Assembly: GCA_964556005.1 (NCBI GenBank)
Contig: CAZKUR010000050.1
Span: 1-29,475 of the forward strand
Reading direction: 5' to 3'
Length of the DNA stretch: 29,475 nucleotides
Source: CAZKUR01 sp964556005
GTDB taxonomy: Bacteria > Bacteroidota > Ignavibacteria > Ignavibacteriales > Ignavibacteriaceae
The stretch's first letter is position 1. The number at the start of each line of letters is the position of its first letter. Below, one piece after another: positions 7,790-15,203 of this stretch. The notes under the pieces were generated by a model. That model searched no databases. It had not been told where the DNA came from and saw only the letters and a list, made by a program, of their open reading frames with translations. The position numbers were made by a program, and so were the translations under genes.

Positions 7790-8623
7790 TTACGGCAGCT
7801 TTGGATATTTATTGAATTCAGGTTTCCTTTTTTCCAGATAAGCTTTTTTGCCTTCCTTTGCTTCTTCGGACATGTAGTAAAGCAAGGTTGCATTTCCTGC
7901 AAGTTCTTGAATGCCTGCCTGTCCGTCAAGCTCGGCATTAAATGCTGATTTTAAAAGCCTTATTGCCATTGAGCTGTGTTCCAAAATTTTCTTTGCCCAA
8001 TTAACACCTTCTTTTTCAAGTTCGGCTAAAGGAACTATTTTATTGACTAGTCCCATTGCTTCAGCTTCTTTTGCATTATATTGCCTGCAAAGATACCAAA
8101 TTTCTCTTGCTTTTTTTTGCCCGACAATTCTTGCAAGATAGCTTGAACCAAACCCGCCGTCAAAGCTTCCGACTTTCGGCCCTGTTTGTCCGAAGATTGC
8201 ATTGTCGGCAGCAATGGTCAAATCGCAGACAACATGCAGCACATGTCCGCCGCCGATAGCATACCCAGCTACTAAAGCGATTACAACTTTCGGGATGCTT
8301 CTGATTAATTTTTGAAGATCGAGTACATTCAATCTCGGTACGCCAGTCCCATCGACATAACCTTGATCTCCTCTAATTCTTTGATCTCCTCCCGAACAGA
8401 ATGCCCATTTCCCATCCTTTGCAGGGCCTTTGCCTGTTAACAAAATGACACCGATTGTTTGATCCTCTCTTGCATCGGAAAATGCATCATACATTTCTTG
8501 GACTGTTTCGGGGCGGAAAGCATTCCTCACCTCAGGACGGTTAATAGTCACTTTTGCTATTCCATCCATCTTTTCATAAATAATATCCTTGTAGTTTTTA
8601 ACTTTTGTCCAATTGTAATTCAT
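7790..8623 (-). CDS. menB: 1,4-Dihydroxy-2-naphthoyl-CoA synthase
   Basis: This 277-aa crotonase-fold enzyme shows the MenB hallmarks: FCSGGDQRIRGDQGY (75-89), the oxyanion-hole segment AGYAIGGGH (119-127), GQTGPKVGSFDGGFGS (145-160) and VGQKKAREIWYL. MenB performs the Dieckmann-type ring closure of o-succinylbenzoyl-CoA to DHNA-CoA. The Q-T-G triplet (146-148) is what bicarbonate-dependent (type I) MenB enzymes carry, where type II enzymes such as the mycobacterial one have Asp. That subtype assignment is from memory of the family. It is the first gene of the menB-A-C-E operon. An AGGAA ribosome-binding site precedes the ATG. Confidence 0.96.
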   Translation of the reverse strand: MNYNWTKVKNYKDIIYEKMDGIAKVTINRPEVRNAFRPETVQEMYDAFSDAREDQTIGVILLTGKGPAKDGKWAFCSGGDQRIRGDQGYVDGTGVPRLNVLDLQKLIRSIPKVVIALVAGYAIGGGHVLHVVCDLTIAADNAIFGQTGPKVGSFDGGFGSSYLARIVGQKKAREIWYLCRQYNAKEAEAMGLVNKIVPLAELEKEGVNWAKKILEHSSMAIRLLKSAFNAELDGQAGIQELAGNATLLYYMSEEAKEGKKAYLEKRKPEFNKYPKLP

Positions 8624-8667
8624 TCCTATTTGTTCCTAATTTTTGTATTAACTTAATAATTGTTCAA

Positions 8668-8675
8668 CAAAAATA
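8668..8675 (-). promoter_or_regulatory. Possible -7 box of the menB-A-C-E operon
   Basis: TATTTTTG on the minus strand fits the Bacteroidota -7 consensus TAnnTTTG and lies 45 bases before the menB start. No TTTG or TTG was found at the usual distance upstream, so the call is weak. It is listed because an independent promoter is expected here: the plus-strand HEPN/MNT genes separate menB from menH. Confidence 0.25.
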
Positions 8676-8882
8676 TTGAAAAAAGTTGAAACTTTGGAAC
8701 ATATAATGAATCGTTAATATTTTGCCAATAAAATTAAACAAATGATCGCGTTCAAGATATGATTGTCCACCCTGCAAATTGCATTTACATTGTCCTGATA
8801 ATAATATTCCCTGTTTTTATAAAAATCAAAAATTTTTTAATTATTTTTAACATTTTGTAATCATAATCAAAAGAATTATTCA

Positions 8883-9302
8883 ATGGATAACAAAGATGTA
8901 AGATGGCTTCAACGATTTAAAAATTACCAAGAAGCTTTAACCGGACTTAAGGAATTTATTGATAAGGCTGAGCTCAACAAGTTTGAAGAACAAGGCATGA
9001 TAAAGGCTTTTGAATATAATTTTGAACTTGCATGGAATACCATAAAAGATTTCTATGAGGACCAGGGAGAAACCGGAATACAGGGAGCTAAGGATTCTTT
9101 CCGTCTGGCATTCAAAAGAGGTCTAATAGATGATGGAGAATTATGGATGGAAATGATAACAGACAAGAACAATACGGCTCATACTTATAATGAAAAAACC
9201 GCTAAAGAAATTGTCAATAATATTTTAAAAAATTATTTTAATCTTTTTGTTGAACTACGGAATAAGCTAAAAGAAATGGAATTGAATGAAGGTAATCAGT
9301 AA
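8883..9302 (+). CDS. HEPN-family nucleotidyltransferase partner (HI0074-like)
   Basis: This 139-aa, mostly helical protein belongs to the nucleotidyltransferase substrate-binding family (HI0074 type), a branch of the HEPN superfamily. It is built like HEPN toxins: N-terminal helices, FEYNFELAWNTIKDFYEDQG (44-62), then the active-site helix ending EMITDKNNTAHTYNEK. HEPN ribonucleases usually have an R-x4-H (R-x4-H-x-Y) motif. Here the aligned residues are K95, H100 and Y102, so Lys replaces the usual Arg. The MNT gene starts 17 bases before this stop, so the two are co-translated. Such pairs behave as toxin-antitoxin modules in systems that have been studied, where the nucleotidyltransferase adenylylates the HEPN tyrosine. 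Whether this pair is active is not known. Confidence 0.88.
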   Translation: MDNKDVRWLQRFKNYQEALTGLKEFIDKAELNKFEEQGMIKAFEYNFELAWNTIKDFYEDQGETGIQGAKDSFRLAFKRGLIDDGELWMEMITDKNNTAHTYNEKTAKEIVNNILKNYFNLFVELRNKLKEMELNEGNQ

Positions 9303-9606
9303 ACCGGAATTTGGGTTGACGGAAAAAACTGTAGATAAAATCAGGAAAGTCTTTTCATCTTTTCCCGAAATAGAAGAAGTAATTTTATACGGTTCCCGTG
9401 CAAAAGGTAATTTTAAGGCAGGTTCCGATATAGATTTAACTCTAAAAGGTGATAATATTACACACACTATTTTAAGCATGATAGATATAATGTTAGATGA
9501 TCTGATGCTTCCTTATATAATTGATACTTCACTCTTCGGAAACATTGATAATGAAGATCTTCTTGAACATATAAGAAGAGTGGGGAAAATTTTTTATAAA
9601 AAATAA
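9286..9606 (+). CDS. Minimal nucleotidyltransferase (MNT), HEPN partner
   Basis: This 106-aa protein belongs to the pol-beta nucleotidyltransferase superfamily. The active site is complete: GSRAKGNFKAGSDID (36-50) gives exactly the GS-x10-D-x-D pattern, with metal ligands D48 and D50, and D80 in YIIDTSLF is the likely third carboxylate. In MNT/HEPN modules this subunit transfers AMP from ATP to its HEPN partner and acts as the antitoxin. The ATG lies inside the end of the HEPN gene (17-base overlap). The pair is a compact unit on the plus strand inside the minus-strand menaquinone genes, which looks like an insertion. Confidence 0.9.
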   Translation: MKVISKPEFGLTEKTVDKIRKVFSSFPEIEEVILYGSRAKGNFKAGSDIDLTLKGDNITHTILSMIDIMLDDLMLPYIIDTSLFGNIDNEDLLEHIRRVGKIFYKK

Positions 9607-9786
9607 ATATCTTTTCTAATTCTTGCAGCCTCCTCAATAAATACAAAACATTCAATTCTACTTACTCAAAAAAAATAAAAAGAAAATTATGAACTTATTT
9701 TCATATTTGTAAAGAGTATCGAAATAGCGTAGAAAAATATCGAGAAGGACAATAGATAAGTCAGAAATCTTAAATCGTTAATCCAT

Positions 9787-9822
9787 GCCTTCCTTTGCCG
9801 AAGCAGCTTCGCACAGGCAGGT
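9787..9822. repeat. Imperfect palindrome just past the menH stop
   Basis: The core is CGAAGC-A-GCTTCG (9799-9811). The arms extend outward with one bulged base as GCCTTCCTTTG (9787-9797) against CACAGGCAGGT (9812-9822), pairing at nine of eleven positions if one G-U pair is counted. It lies seven bases beyond the menH stop and about 180 bp after the MNT gene. It could serve as a terminator-like structure between convergent genes, although no T run follows on either strand. It resembles GC-rich REP-like palindromes more than a classical terminator. Confidence 0.5.
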
Positions 9823-9829
9823 TATGAAA

Positions 9830-10645
9830 TCATTCGAGAAATGATTTTATTGCATTCACAAATTCTTTTGGTTCCTCAAGGTGTGTATTGTGACCGGCAT
9901 TCAAAATAATTTTATGTTCTGCTTTCGGAAACATCATCGCCATTCTGGAATTGGACTCTAAGTATTTGGAATCGAGCTCTCCTGAAATTAATAATGCTTT
10001 ACAGGTAATGTTTTTTAACTGATGTGTAAAGTCAGGCATTTCCCCTGCACCGAAACTACGCAGTGAATTTGCTAATCCAGTTTTATTATTTTCCAGCTTT
10101 AATTTTCTAATTTCATTCAGCTTTGAATTTGAAAATCTCCGTTGAGTATTGAATATATCGAGGTTCATCCAGTAATCGACAAACGCTTCAATCGGATTGT
10201 CGTGAATAAAATTTGCCAGTTTATTGTCTGACTCGATTCTTTCTTTTTTTACATGATACTCTGAAATACCAAATGAAGTACTTTCAAGAATTAAGCTGTT
10301 TAAAAGCTGGGGATATTTAACAGAAAAATTTAAAGCTACTCTTCCTCCCATGGAATACCCGGTTAAATTAATTTTATTCAAGTTAAAAAAATTAATTACA
10401 GTCAACAATTGGATGTTTAAAGATTCATGGTTGTAAAATTCAATTTGTGCCGGGCTTGAACTTAATCCGTGGCCGATTAAATCGACTGCGAGACAATAAT
10501 AATCATCTTTCAATTCCGAAATGATGGGAAACCAATCTTTTGACGAGCCGGTAAAGCCGTGAATAAAAAGAATAACCGGCTGAGAGCTATTCTTTTTACC
10601 AAATTCTTCTACGTTTAGAAAAAGATCTTGGTATTTTATTTTCAT
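9830..10645 (-). CDS. menH: SHCHC synthase (alpha/beta hydrolase)
   Basis: This 271-aa alpha/beta-hydrolase has the MenH signatures. The oxyanion segment is LFIHGFTGSSKDW (26-38), the nucleophile elbow GYSMGGRVAL contains S98, and ISGELDSKY supplies D225. AGHNTHLEEP supplies the catalytic H252. MenH eliminates pyruvate from SEPHCHC, the MenD product, to give SHCHC, which MenC then dehydrates. HGFTGS together with GYSMGGR is more specific to MenH than to general esterases, and the men genes on either side support the call. It starts 45 bp after the msrB stop on the same strand, so the two may share a transcript. Confidence 0.9.
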   Translation of the reverse strand: MKIKYQDLFLNVEEFGKKNSSQPVILFIHGFTGSSKDWFPIISELKDDYYCLAVDLIGHGLSSSPAQIEFYNHESLNIQLLTVINFFNLNKINLTGYSMGGRVALNFSVKYPQLLNSLILESTSFGISEYHVKKERIESDNKLANFIHDNPIEAFVDYWMNLDIFNTQRRFSNSKLNEIRKLKLENNKTGLANSLRSFGAGEMPDFTHQLKNITCKALLISGELDSKYLESNSRMAMMFPKAEHKIILNAGHNTHLEEPKEFVNAIKSFLE

Positions 10646-10690
10646 TTACAAAAATTTATTTATTCTCAAATTTTTAAAAGTTCTTTTTAC

Positions 10691-11113
10691 CTATTCATGA
10701 TCTTTATCTTTCTTAATAAAATTCAATGCTGCGGAGTTTATGCAGTATCGTTGATTTGTCGGTTTCGGCCCGTCATTAAAAACATGCCCTAAATGAGAAC
10801 CGCATTTACTGCATGTTACTTCTTCCCTTATCATCCCGTGACTGGAATCTTTATCGGTTTTAATGTCGTCATTCTGTACCGGTGCCCAGAAGCTCGGCCA
10901 CCCGGAACCCGATTCATATTTTTGTTCGGAACTGAATAATTCATTACCACATGCGGCGCAGACATAAACACCTTTTTCATGATTGTAATAATATTTCCCG
11001 GTAAATGCCGGTTCTGTTCCTTTTTCTCTAAGGATATGATATTGTTCCGGCGTTAGTTCTTTTTTCCATTCTTCATCGGATTTCTTTACTTGAGCTTTTT
11101 GATCTTGTTTCAT
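10691..11113 (-). CDS. msrB: Peptide methionine-R-sulfoxide reductase
   Basis: This 140-aa protein is a complete MsrB. The zinc-binding pairs are C52/C55 (VCAACGNELF) and C101/C104 (CSKCGSHLGHVF). The substrate-binding segment is YESGSGWPSFWAPV (66-79), and the catalytic cysteine is C124 in RYCINSAALNF. The enzyme reduces methionine-R-sulfoxide in proteins using thioredoxin. No signal peptide is visible, so it is probably cytoplasmic. It lies directly upstream of menH on the same strand and has no known role in menaquinone synthesis. Confidence 0.96.
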   Translation of the reverse strand: MKQDQKAQVKKSDEEWKKELTPEQYHILREKGTEPAFTGKYYYNHEKGVYVCAACGNELFSSEQKYESGSGWPSFWAPVQNDDIKTDKDSSHGMIREEVTCSKCGSHLGHVFNDGPKPTNQRYCINSAALNFIKKDKDHE

Positions 11114-11457
11114 TGATCTCTCACTTTTTTATAATTATTTTATTCGAATACCGGATAGCTTAAAAATGTCATCTTCCCAACGTACATTGGCTGGTGAAAA
11201 GATGCCATCTTTCCATTAAAATCTCTTAAATTAGAATTATCTTAGTACCCTCAGAAAAGTAAAATACAAAATAGATAATTGAATTTTTTAATCAAATTAA
11301 ATGTATCAAGCAAAGCACTTAAAATCTTTACAGGAAAAGTAATTAATTGAACTTTATCTCCAAATTATAATAAGTTCATTTCAAATAATTAAACGGTTTT
11401 TTTATTATTTTTGATTTGTTTCACTCATCATTTTAATTTATCTAAAAGGGAAATCAA
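11114..11457. other. Divergent intergenic region between msrB and the YbjQ-family gene
   Basis: This AT-rich gap of 344 bp holds no convincing gene. It contains a small palindrome (AAAGATG at 11198-11204, CATCTTT at 11206-11212). It must hold the promoters of msrB (leftward) and of the YbjQ-family gene (rightward); only a -7-like box for the latter was found. Confidence 0.5.
11406..11413 (+). promoter_or_regulatory. Possible -7 box of the YbjQ-family gene
   Basis: TATTTTTG matches the Bacteroidota -7 consensus TAnnTTTG and lies 44 bases before the ATG at 11458. No upstream TTTG at the usual spacing was seen in this AT-rich stretch, so the site is a weak candidate. Confidence 0.25.
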
Positions 11458-11787
11458 ATGGATCACAAACTTGTAACAACAGCCTTTACAATTGACGGGT
11501 ACAGAGTAAAAGAAAATATTGGAATCGTTCGCGGCATTATTGTCAGATCGAGATCTATCTTCGGAAATATCGGCGCAGCATTCCAAACAATAGTCGGCGG
11601 GAATATAACTTTATACACCCAGCTTTGTGAGAGAACAAGGTCGGATTCTTTTGATTTAATGGTTAGTCATGCCGAACAACTTGGAGCAAACGGAATCATT
11701 GGTTTTAGATATGAATCGAATGATATAATGAACGGTGTTACTGAGATATTAGCCTATGGTACTGCCGTAAAATTGGAAAAGGTTTAA
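11458..11787 (+). CDS. YbjQ/UPF0145 (DUF74) family protein
   Basis: This 109-aa protein matches the YbjQ family across its whole length. It carries the typical RGIIVRSRSIFGNIGA segment near residues 25-40, GGNITLYTQLCERTR (46-60) and HAEQLGANGIIGFRYES (72-88). Family members form small pentameric cytoplasmic assemblies that may bind metal or ligand, but no function is established. AAGGG lies seven bases before the ATG. The stop codon (11785-11787) directly abuts the menD stop on the other strand with no base between, so there is no room for a terminator between these convergent genes. Confidence 0.88.
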   Translation: MDHKLVTTAFTIDGYRVKENIGIVRGIIVRSRSIFGNIGAAFQTIVGGNITLYTQLCERTRSDSFDLMVSHAEQLGANGIIGFRYESNDIMNGVTEILAYGTAVKLEKV

Positions 11788-13557
11788 TCAATAAATCTTC
11801 TTTGCAATTTCATCCCAATATTTTAATCTAAGCCGGTGTGATTTTTTTGCATCGGTTTTAATTTCAAGTACTGTAAAAGATTTTTCATTTAACGCTGAGA
11901 GAAATTTAACTTTGAAATCCCTCCGGCTATTGATTCTTTTGAAATTTCCCCCAAAAGTTTTTACATGATCTTCAAAATTTAAATTATGAGGAGCGGTAAA
12001 AAAATCTCTAAAAATCTTTCCGTAATTCGAAATGGGAAGTATCTTAAAAATGCCTCCGCCGTTGTTATTTATTAATAATATGACCAAAGGGATTGAATAT
12101 TTTTTTGCAGTGAAGAGACTGTTCATATCGTAATAAAATGCGAGATCTCCCGTTAATAAAACAGTAGGTCTTTTATTCGATGAATAAATTCCGAGTGCAG
12201 TTGAAATAATTCCGTCGATTCCGCTGGCGCCCCTATTATTAAAAACAAAAAATTTTTTGCCCGTAATTTGAGCAAAATAATCGAAGTCTCTAACGGGCAT
12301 GCTGTTGGAAATCATCAAGTTAGAGTCATCGGGAATAATGGAAATTAATTCCGGAATAATCCCCGGCTCATTGGGAAATTTTGATTTCCCGATTATTTTC
12401 TTCTTAATTGAAAAAGCAGCCTCGTCAAATTCGTTGAATGTCTTGAGCCACTTTTCTGAATTACTTTCAAAATGTTCTTTGGTCAGAACATCAACAATTT
12501 CCCGGCAAAATAAAAATGGTTTGCATGCATGTGCAGCAGTTGCGCGGCCGGATGGATCGAACCAATCGCCGAATTCATTAATTAAAAATTTTGGTGAAGT
12601 ACATTTTTCAAGGTATGATTCTAAGCTTTTAGATGTAACTGTCCTTCCGAATTGGATTATCAAATCCGGTTTATATTTTTTTATAAATTTTTCTGATCGA
12701 AATATTCCCTCGAAATTGGAGATAACATTTCCTTTTTCGTTACTGCCGAATCTCAACTGGGAAGTCCCGTCTGCAATAACCGGAAACCCTGTAATCATTG
12801 AAAATTTGTTACAATACCGGCTGAAAGAATCATCATAATTTGACGGCCCGGCAACTATTATACCTTTTTTACTTTTCTGAATGAAGTGTTTAATCTTTTT
12901 AAACCACTCTTTTTTAGCTAAGCGAATTTCTTCTAAATTATATAAATAGTTTTTATTTACAGCTAAATTTTTCGCGGAAAGCTCAATAATACTTTCAGTA
13001 ATTTCATCTGTAAAAGATTTTGGTTCGAACGGTTTTCTGAAAGGAAAATTTATATGCACAGGGCCTCGGGATCTTGCCATACTTTCATAAAAAGCTTTTT
13101 CCGCAATCGATTTAATGTGTTTTATTCCTTTCATAGTGGAGTTAGGCAATCCAGCATCTATAAACCATCTGACATGTTTTCCGTAAAGATTTATCTGATT
13201 TATCGTTTGATTCGCACCGACATCCTGCAATTCAGGCGGCCTGTCTGCTGTACAAATAATTAATGGAACTCTTTGCTGATACGCTTCGATAATTGCAGGG
13301 TAGAGTTCGGCAGTTGCAGTTCCCGATGTACAAATAACCGCGACCGGAGTATTTGAAGATTTTGCTAATCCCAATGCAAAAAATCCGGAACTTCTTTCAT
13401 CGACAATTAAAAAGGATTTTATCTTTTTATTAGCTGCAAAACTATATGTTAAGGGAGTATTTCGAGAGCCTGGAGAAATGCATGCAAACTTAACACCTGC
13501 CGAAATTAATTCATTTACAAAAACTTGGGTCCAAAAAATATTTCGATTAATTTTCAT
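11788..13557 (-). CDS. menD: SEPHCHC synthase
   Basis: This 589-aa thiamine-diphosphate enzyme has the MenD motifs in order: ISPGSRNTPLT (27-37), the catalytic Glu E54 in VDERSSGFFALG, CTSGTATAELYPA (77-89) and TADRPPELQDVGANQTINQ (103-121). Further on are NRGASGIDG (441-449), the ThDP/Mg site GDLAFYYD (470-477) and NNNGGGIF (497-504). MenD condenses 2-oxoglutarate, with decarboxylation, onto isochorismate to give SEPHCHC. Length and all three domains are normal. The ATG overlaps the end of menF by 11 bases, so the two are coupled. Its 3' end touches the YbjQ-family gene on the opposite strand. Confidence 0.96.
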   Translation of the reverse strand: MKINRNIFWTQVFVNELISAGVKFACISPGSRNTPLTYSFAANKKIKSFLIVDERSSGFFALGLAKSSNTPVAVICTSGTATAELYPAIIEAYQQRVPLIICTADRPPELQDVGANQTINQINLYGKHVRWFIDAGLPNSTMKGIKHIKSIAEKAFYESMARSRGPVHINFPFRKPFEPKSFTDEITESIIELSAKNLAVNKNYLYNLEEIRLAKKEWFKKIKHFIQKSKKGIIVAGPSNYDDSFSRYCNKFSMITGFPVIADGTSQLRFGSNEKGNVISNFEGIFRSEKFIKKYKPDLIIQFGRTVTSKSLESYLEKCTSPKFLINEFGDWFDPSGRATAAHACKPFLFCREIVDVLTKEHFESNSEKWLKTFNEFDEAAFSIKKKIIGKSKFPNEPGIIPELISIIPDDSNLMISNSMPVRDFDYFAQITGKKFFVFNNRGASGIDGIISTALGIYSSNKRPTVLLTGDLAFYYDMNSLFTAKKYSIPLVILLINNNGGGIFKILPISNYGKIFRDFFTAPHNLNFEDHVKTFGGNFKRINSRRDFKVKFLSALNEKSFTVLEIKTDAKKSHRLRLKYWDEIAKKIY

Positions 13558-14956
13558 TTGAGAAAAGAGAAAGTATAGGCTTAAATTTCAGTTCGGTTTC
13601 TTTGAATTCATCGTCCGGTTTAGAATTATCCACAATGCCTCCGCCTGCAAATGCAATTACTTTATTTTTAGAAGTAACGGCAGACCGTATTGAAATAATA
13701 AACTCTCCGTTGTTGAAAAAATTAAACCAGCCGAGAATACCCGAATATAGTCCCCGGTTATGCTGCTCGAGCTTTTTGATTATTGATAATGCATTTTCTT
13801 TAGGAACACCGCAAATGGCAGGAGTTGGAAACACATCGTCGAGCAATTTAAAAATGGAGTTTTGATTTTTTAAAGATGCCGAAATTATTGTATGCAGATG
13901 TTGAATATTACGAAGCTTCTTAATAGACAATCTATTTTTTTCTTCTATATTTTCTGTGTGTGAACTAATGGAATTTTTAAGATAGTCGATAACAAATTGA
14001 TGTTCTTTTATGTTCTTCTCGCTCTTTAAAAAATCCTTTTCAATTTTTGCGTCTTCAATTTCCGACGAACCGCGTGGGGCGGAACCTGCAAGAGCATCCA
14101 ATTCTACTTTATTATCGCAAAATTTTGCTAATCTTTCCGGGGTAGTTCCGAAGAAGCATGAACTTTTATGTGTGTAAAGGAAATTGTAGCAATGCTTATA
14201 GTTGGTTCTGAGTTTTTTAATAACTTCAACAAAATCCGGTTCGCTTGAAAGAAAAATTTCCAGTCTCCTCGAAAGAACAACTTTATCCAAATCCGATATT
14301 TCTATTTCATTTATTGCTTCGGAGATGAGGTTTTTCCATTTCTTCTTATCTTTGGGATCATTCCCGTTAATCTGCCTCGCCGTCGATATATTATAATCAG
14401 ACTTTTTGCAGCAGGTATTTATAAAATTTTTAAGTTTATTGTTAAGCTTTTCGGTTAAAGAATTATCGGGTATACCTAAAAAGAAATTGAAAAGCAGGAA
14501 GCTCTTATTATTGTTTTCTATGAAAAGCAATTCGGGAACAAACCATGTTGAATCGTTAAAATCTTTCCAATCCTCATCCGGATGTTCAACAGTAAATTTC
14601 ATTGCACCAAGAAAGAGCGGGAATACAGCTTTTAGTTCTGTTTCCCAGTTGCAGAAGAAATTTTCTTTGATTGATTTTATTTTTCTTTCTGTAGCTGCAA
14701 ATCTTCCGGAACCGCTTTCTTCAATCTTCAGAATTTGATCGAGGCTTAAAAACCTTATCTCCTCGAAAGACTTTTCCAGGTAAAAAGACCGTTCAAAATT
14801 CTTCCGTACTTCATTTAGATTTATTTCCTCAAATTCGAAATCAACCGGTGCTGAGTAACTGATTAAAGTTGATTTTGAAAGCCGCTTTAAATTAGATTTA
14901 TTTTGAGATAAGAAATCAGAAAAGCCGGAGACAAAACCGGATGTAAAATCGTTCAT
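13547..14956 (-). CDS. menF: Isochorismate synthase
   Basis: This 469-aa protein belongs to the chorismate-binding family. The C-terminal catalytic domain is complete: K225 in LDKVVLSRR (the usual general base), FFGTTPERL (268-276), DALAGSAPRGS (287-297) and KNIKEHQ (about 314-320). PTPAICGVPKENAL (377-390), RGLYSGILGW and AGGGIV...DEFKETELK follow, with the last Glu cluster binding Mg. It converts chorismate to isochorismate, the entry step of menaquinone synthesis. The related salicylate and anthranilate synthases are less likely because menD overlaps its 3' end. A GTG at 14959 precedes the ATG at 14956. Neither has a Shine-Dalgarno sequence, and the ATG is preferred. Confidence 0.94.
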   Translation of the reverse strand: MNDFTSGFVSGFSDFLSQNKSNLKRLSKSTLISYSAPVDFEFEEINLNEVRKNFERSFYLEKSFEEIRFLSLDQILKIEESGSGRFAATERKIKSIKENFFCNWETELKAVFPLFLGAMKFTVEHPDEDWKDFNDSTWFVPELLFIENNNKSFLLFNFFLGIPDNSLTEKLNNKLKNFINTCCKKSDYNISTARQINGNDPKDKKKWKNLISEAINEIEISDLDKVVLSRRLEIFLSSEPDFVEVIKKLRTNYKHCYNFLYTHKSSCFFGTTPERLAKFCDNKVELDALAGSAPRGSSEIEDAKIEKDFLKSEKNIKEHQFVIDYLKNSISSHTENIEEKNRLSIKKLRNIQHLHTIISASLKNQNSIFKLLDDVFPTPAICGVPKENALSIIKKLEQHNRGLYSGILGWFNFFNNGEFIISIRSAVTSKNKVIAFAGGGIVDNSKPDDEFKETELKFKPILSLFSNEN

Positions 14957-14980
14957 CACTACTAATAAATGTTAAACAAC

Positions 14981-15013
14981 CAAATATAATTCATAGTTAA
15001 AAAAAATTCCAAA
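14981..15013 (-). promoter_or_regulatory. Bacteroidota-type promoter of menF-menD
   Basis: On the minus strand TTTG (15013-15010) is followed after 21 bases by TATATTTG (14988-14981). This fits the Bacteroidota -33/-7 arrangement TTTG-N19-21-TAnnTTTG. The expected transcription start falls near 14974, about 18 bases before the menF ATG. It is the only complete match to this consensus found upstream of a gene in the window. Confidence 0.5.
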
Positions 15014-15150
15014 TCCTTTAAGTTCTTTTATTAAAATAATTAATGGATGTGATTATTGAGATAATTAATGAACTTCAAGGAATATTTAATTGCAGCCTGC
15101 TTCAATTAGCTTTCATTTTGTTCGAAAAATGCCAATTATTTAAAATAAAA

Positions 15151-15173
15151 AGCACCATAAAAAATATGGTGCT
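15151..15173 (-). terminator. Rho-independent terminator of the lipoprotein/barrel operon
   Basis: A perfect 9-bp stem, AGCACCATA (15151-15159) with TATGGTGCT (15165-15173), closes a five-base loop. On the minus strand it is followed at once by TTTTATTTTA. It lies about 30 bases past the stop of the barrel gene at 15204 and ends that operon. Confidence 0.85.
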
Positions 15174-15203
15174 TGAAAAGTAAATTCAAAAATTTATAAA
15201 TAA

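Noticed and set aside
8624..8882. Remnant of a repeat or small RNA between menB and the HEPN gene
   Set aside because: The stretch is AT-rich with no stable hairpin or inverted repeat beyond chance; only a possible -7 box was kept.
12299..12838. 179-codon plus-strand frame opposite menD
   Set aside because: menD is intact and conserved on the other strand; the antisense product has no recognisable features or start site.
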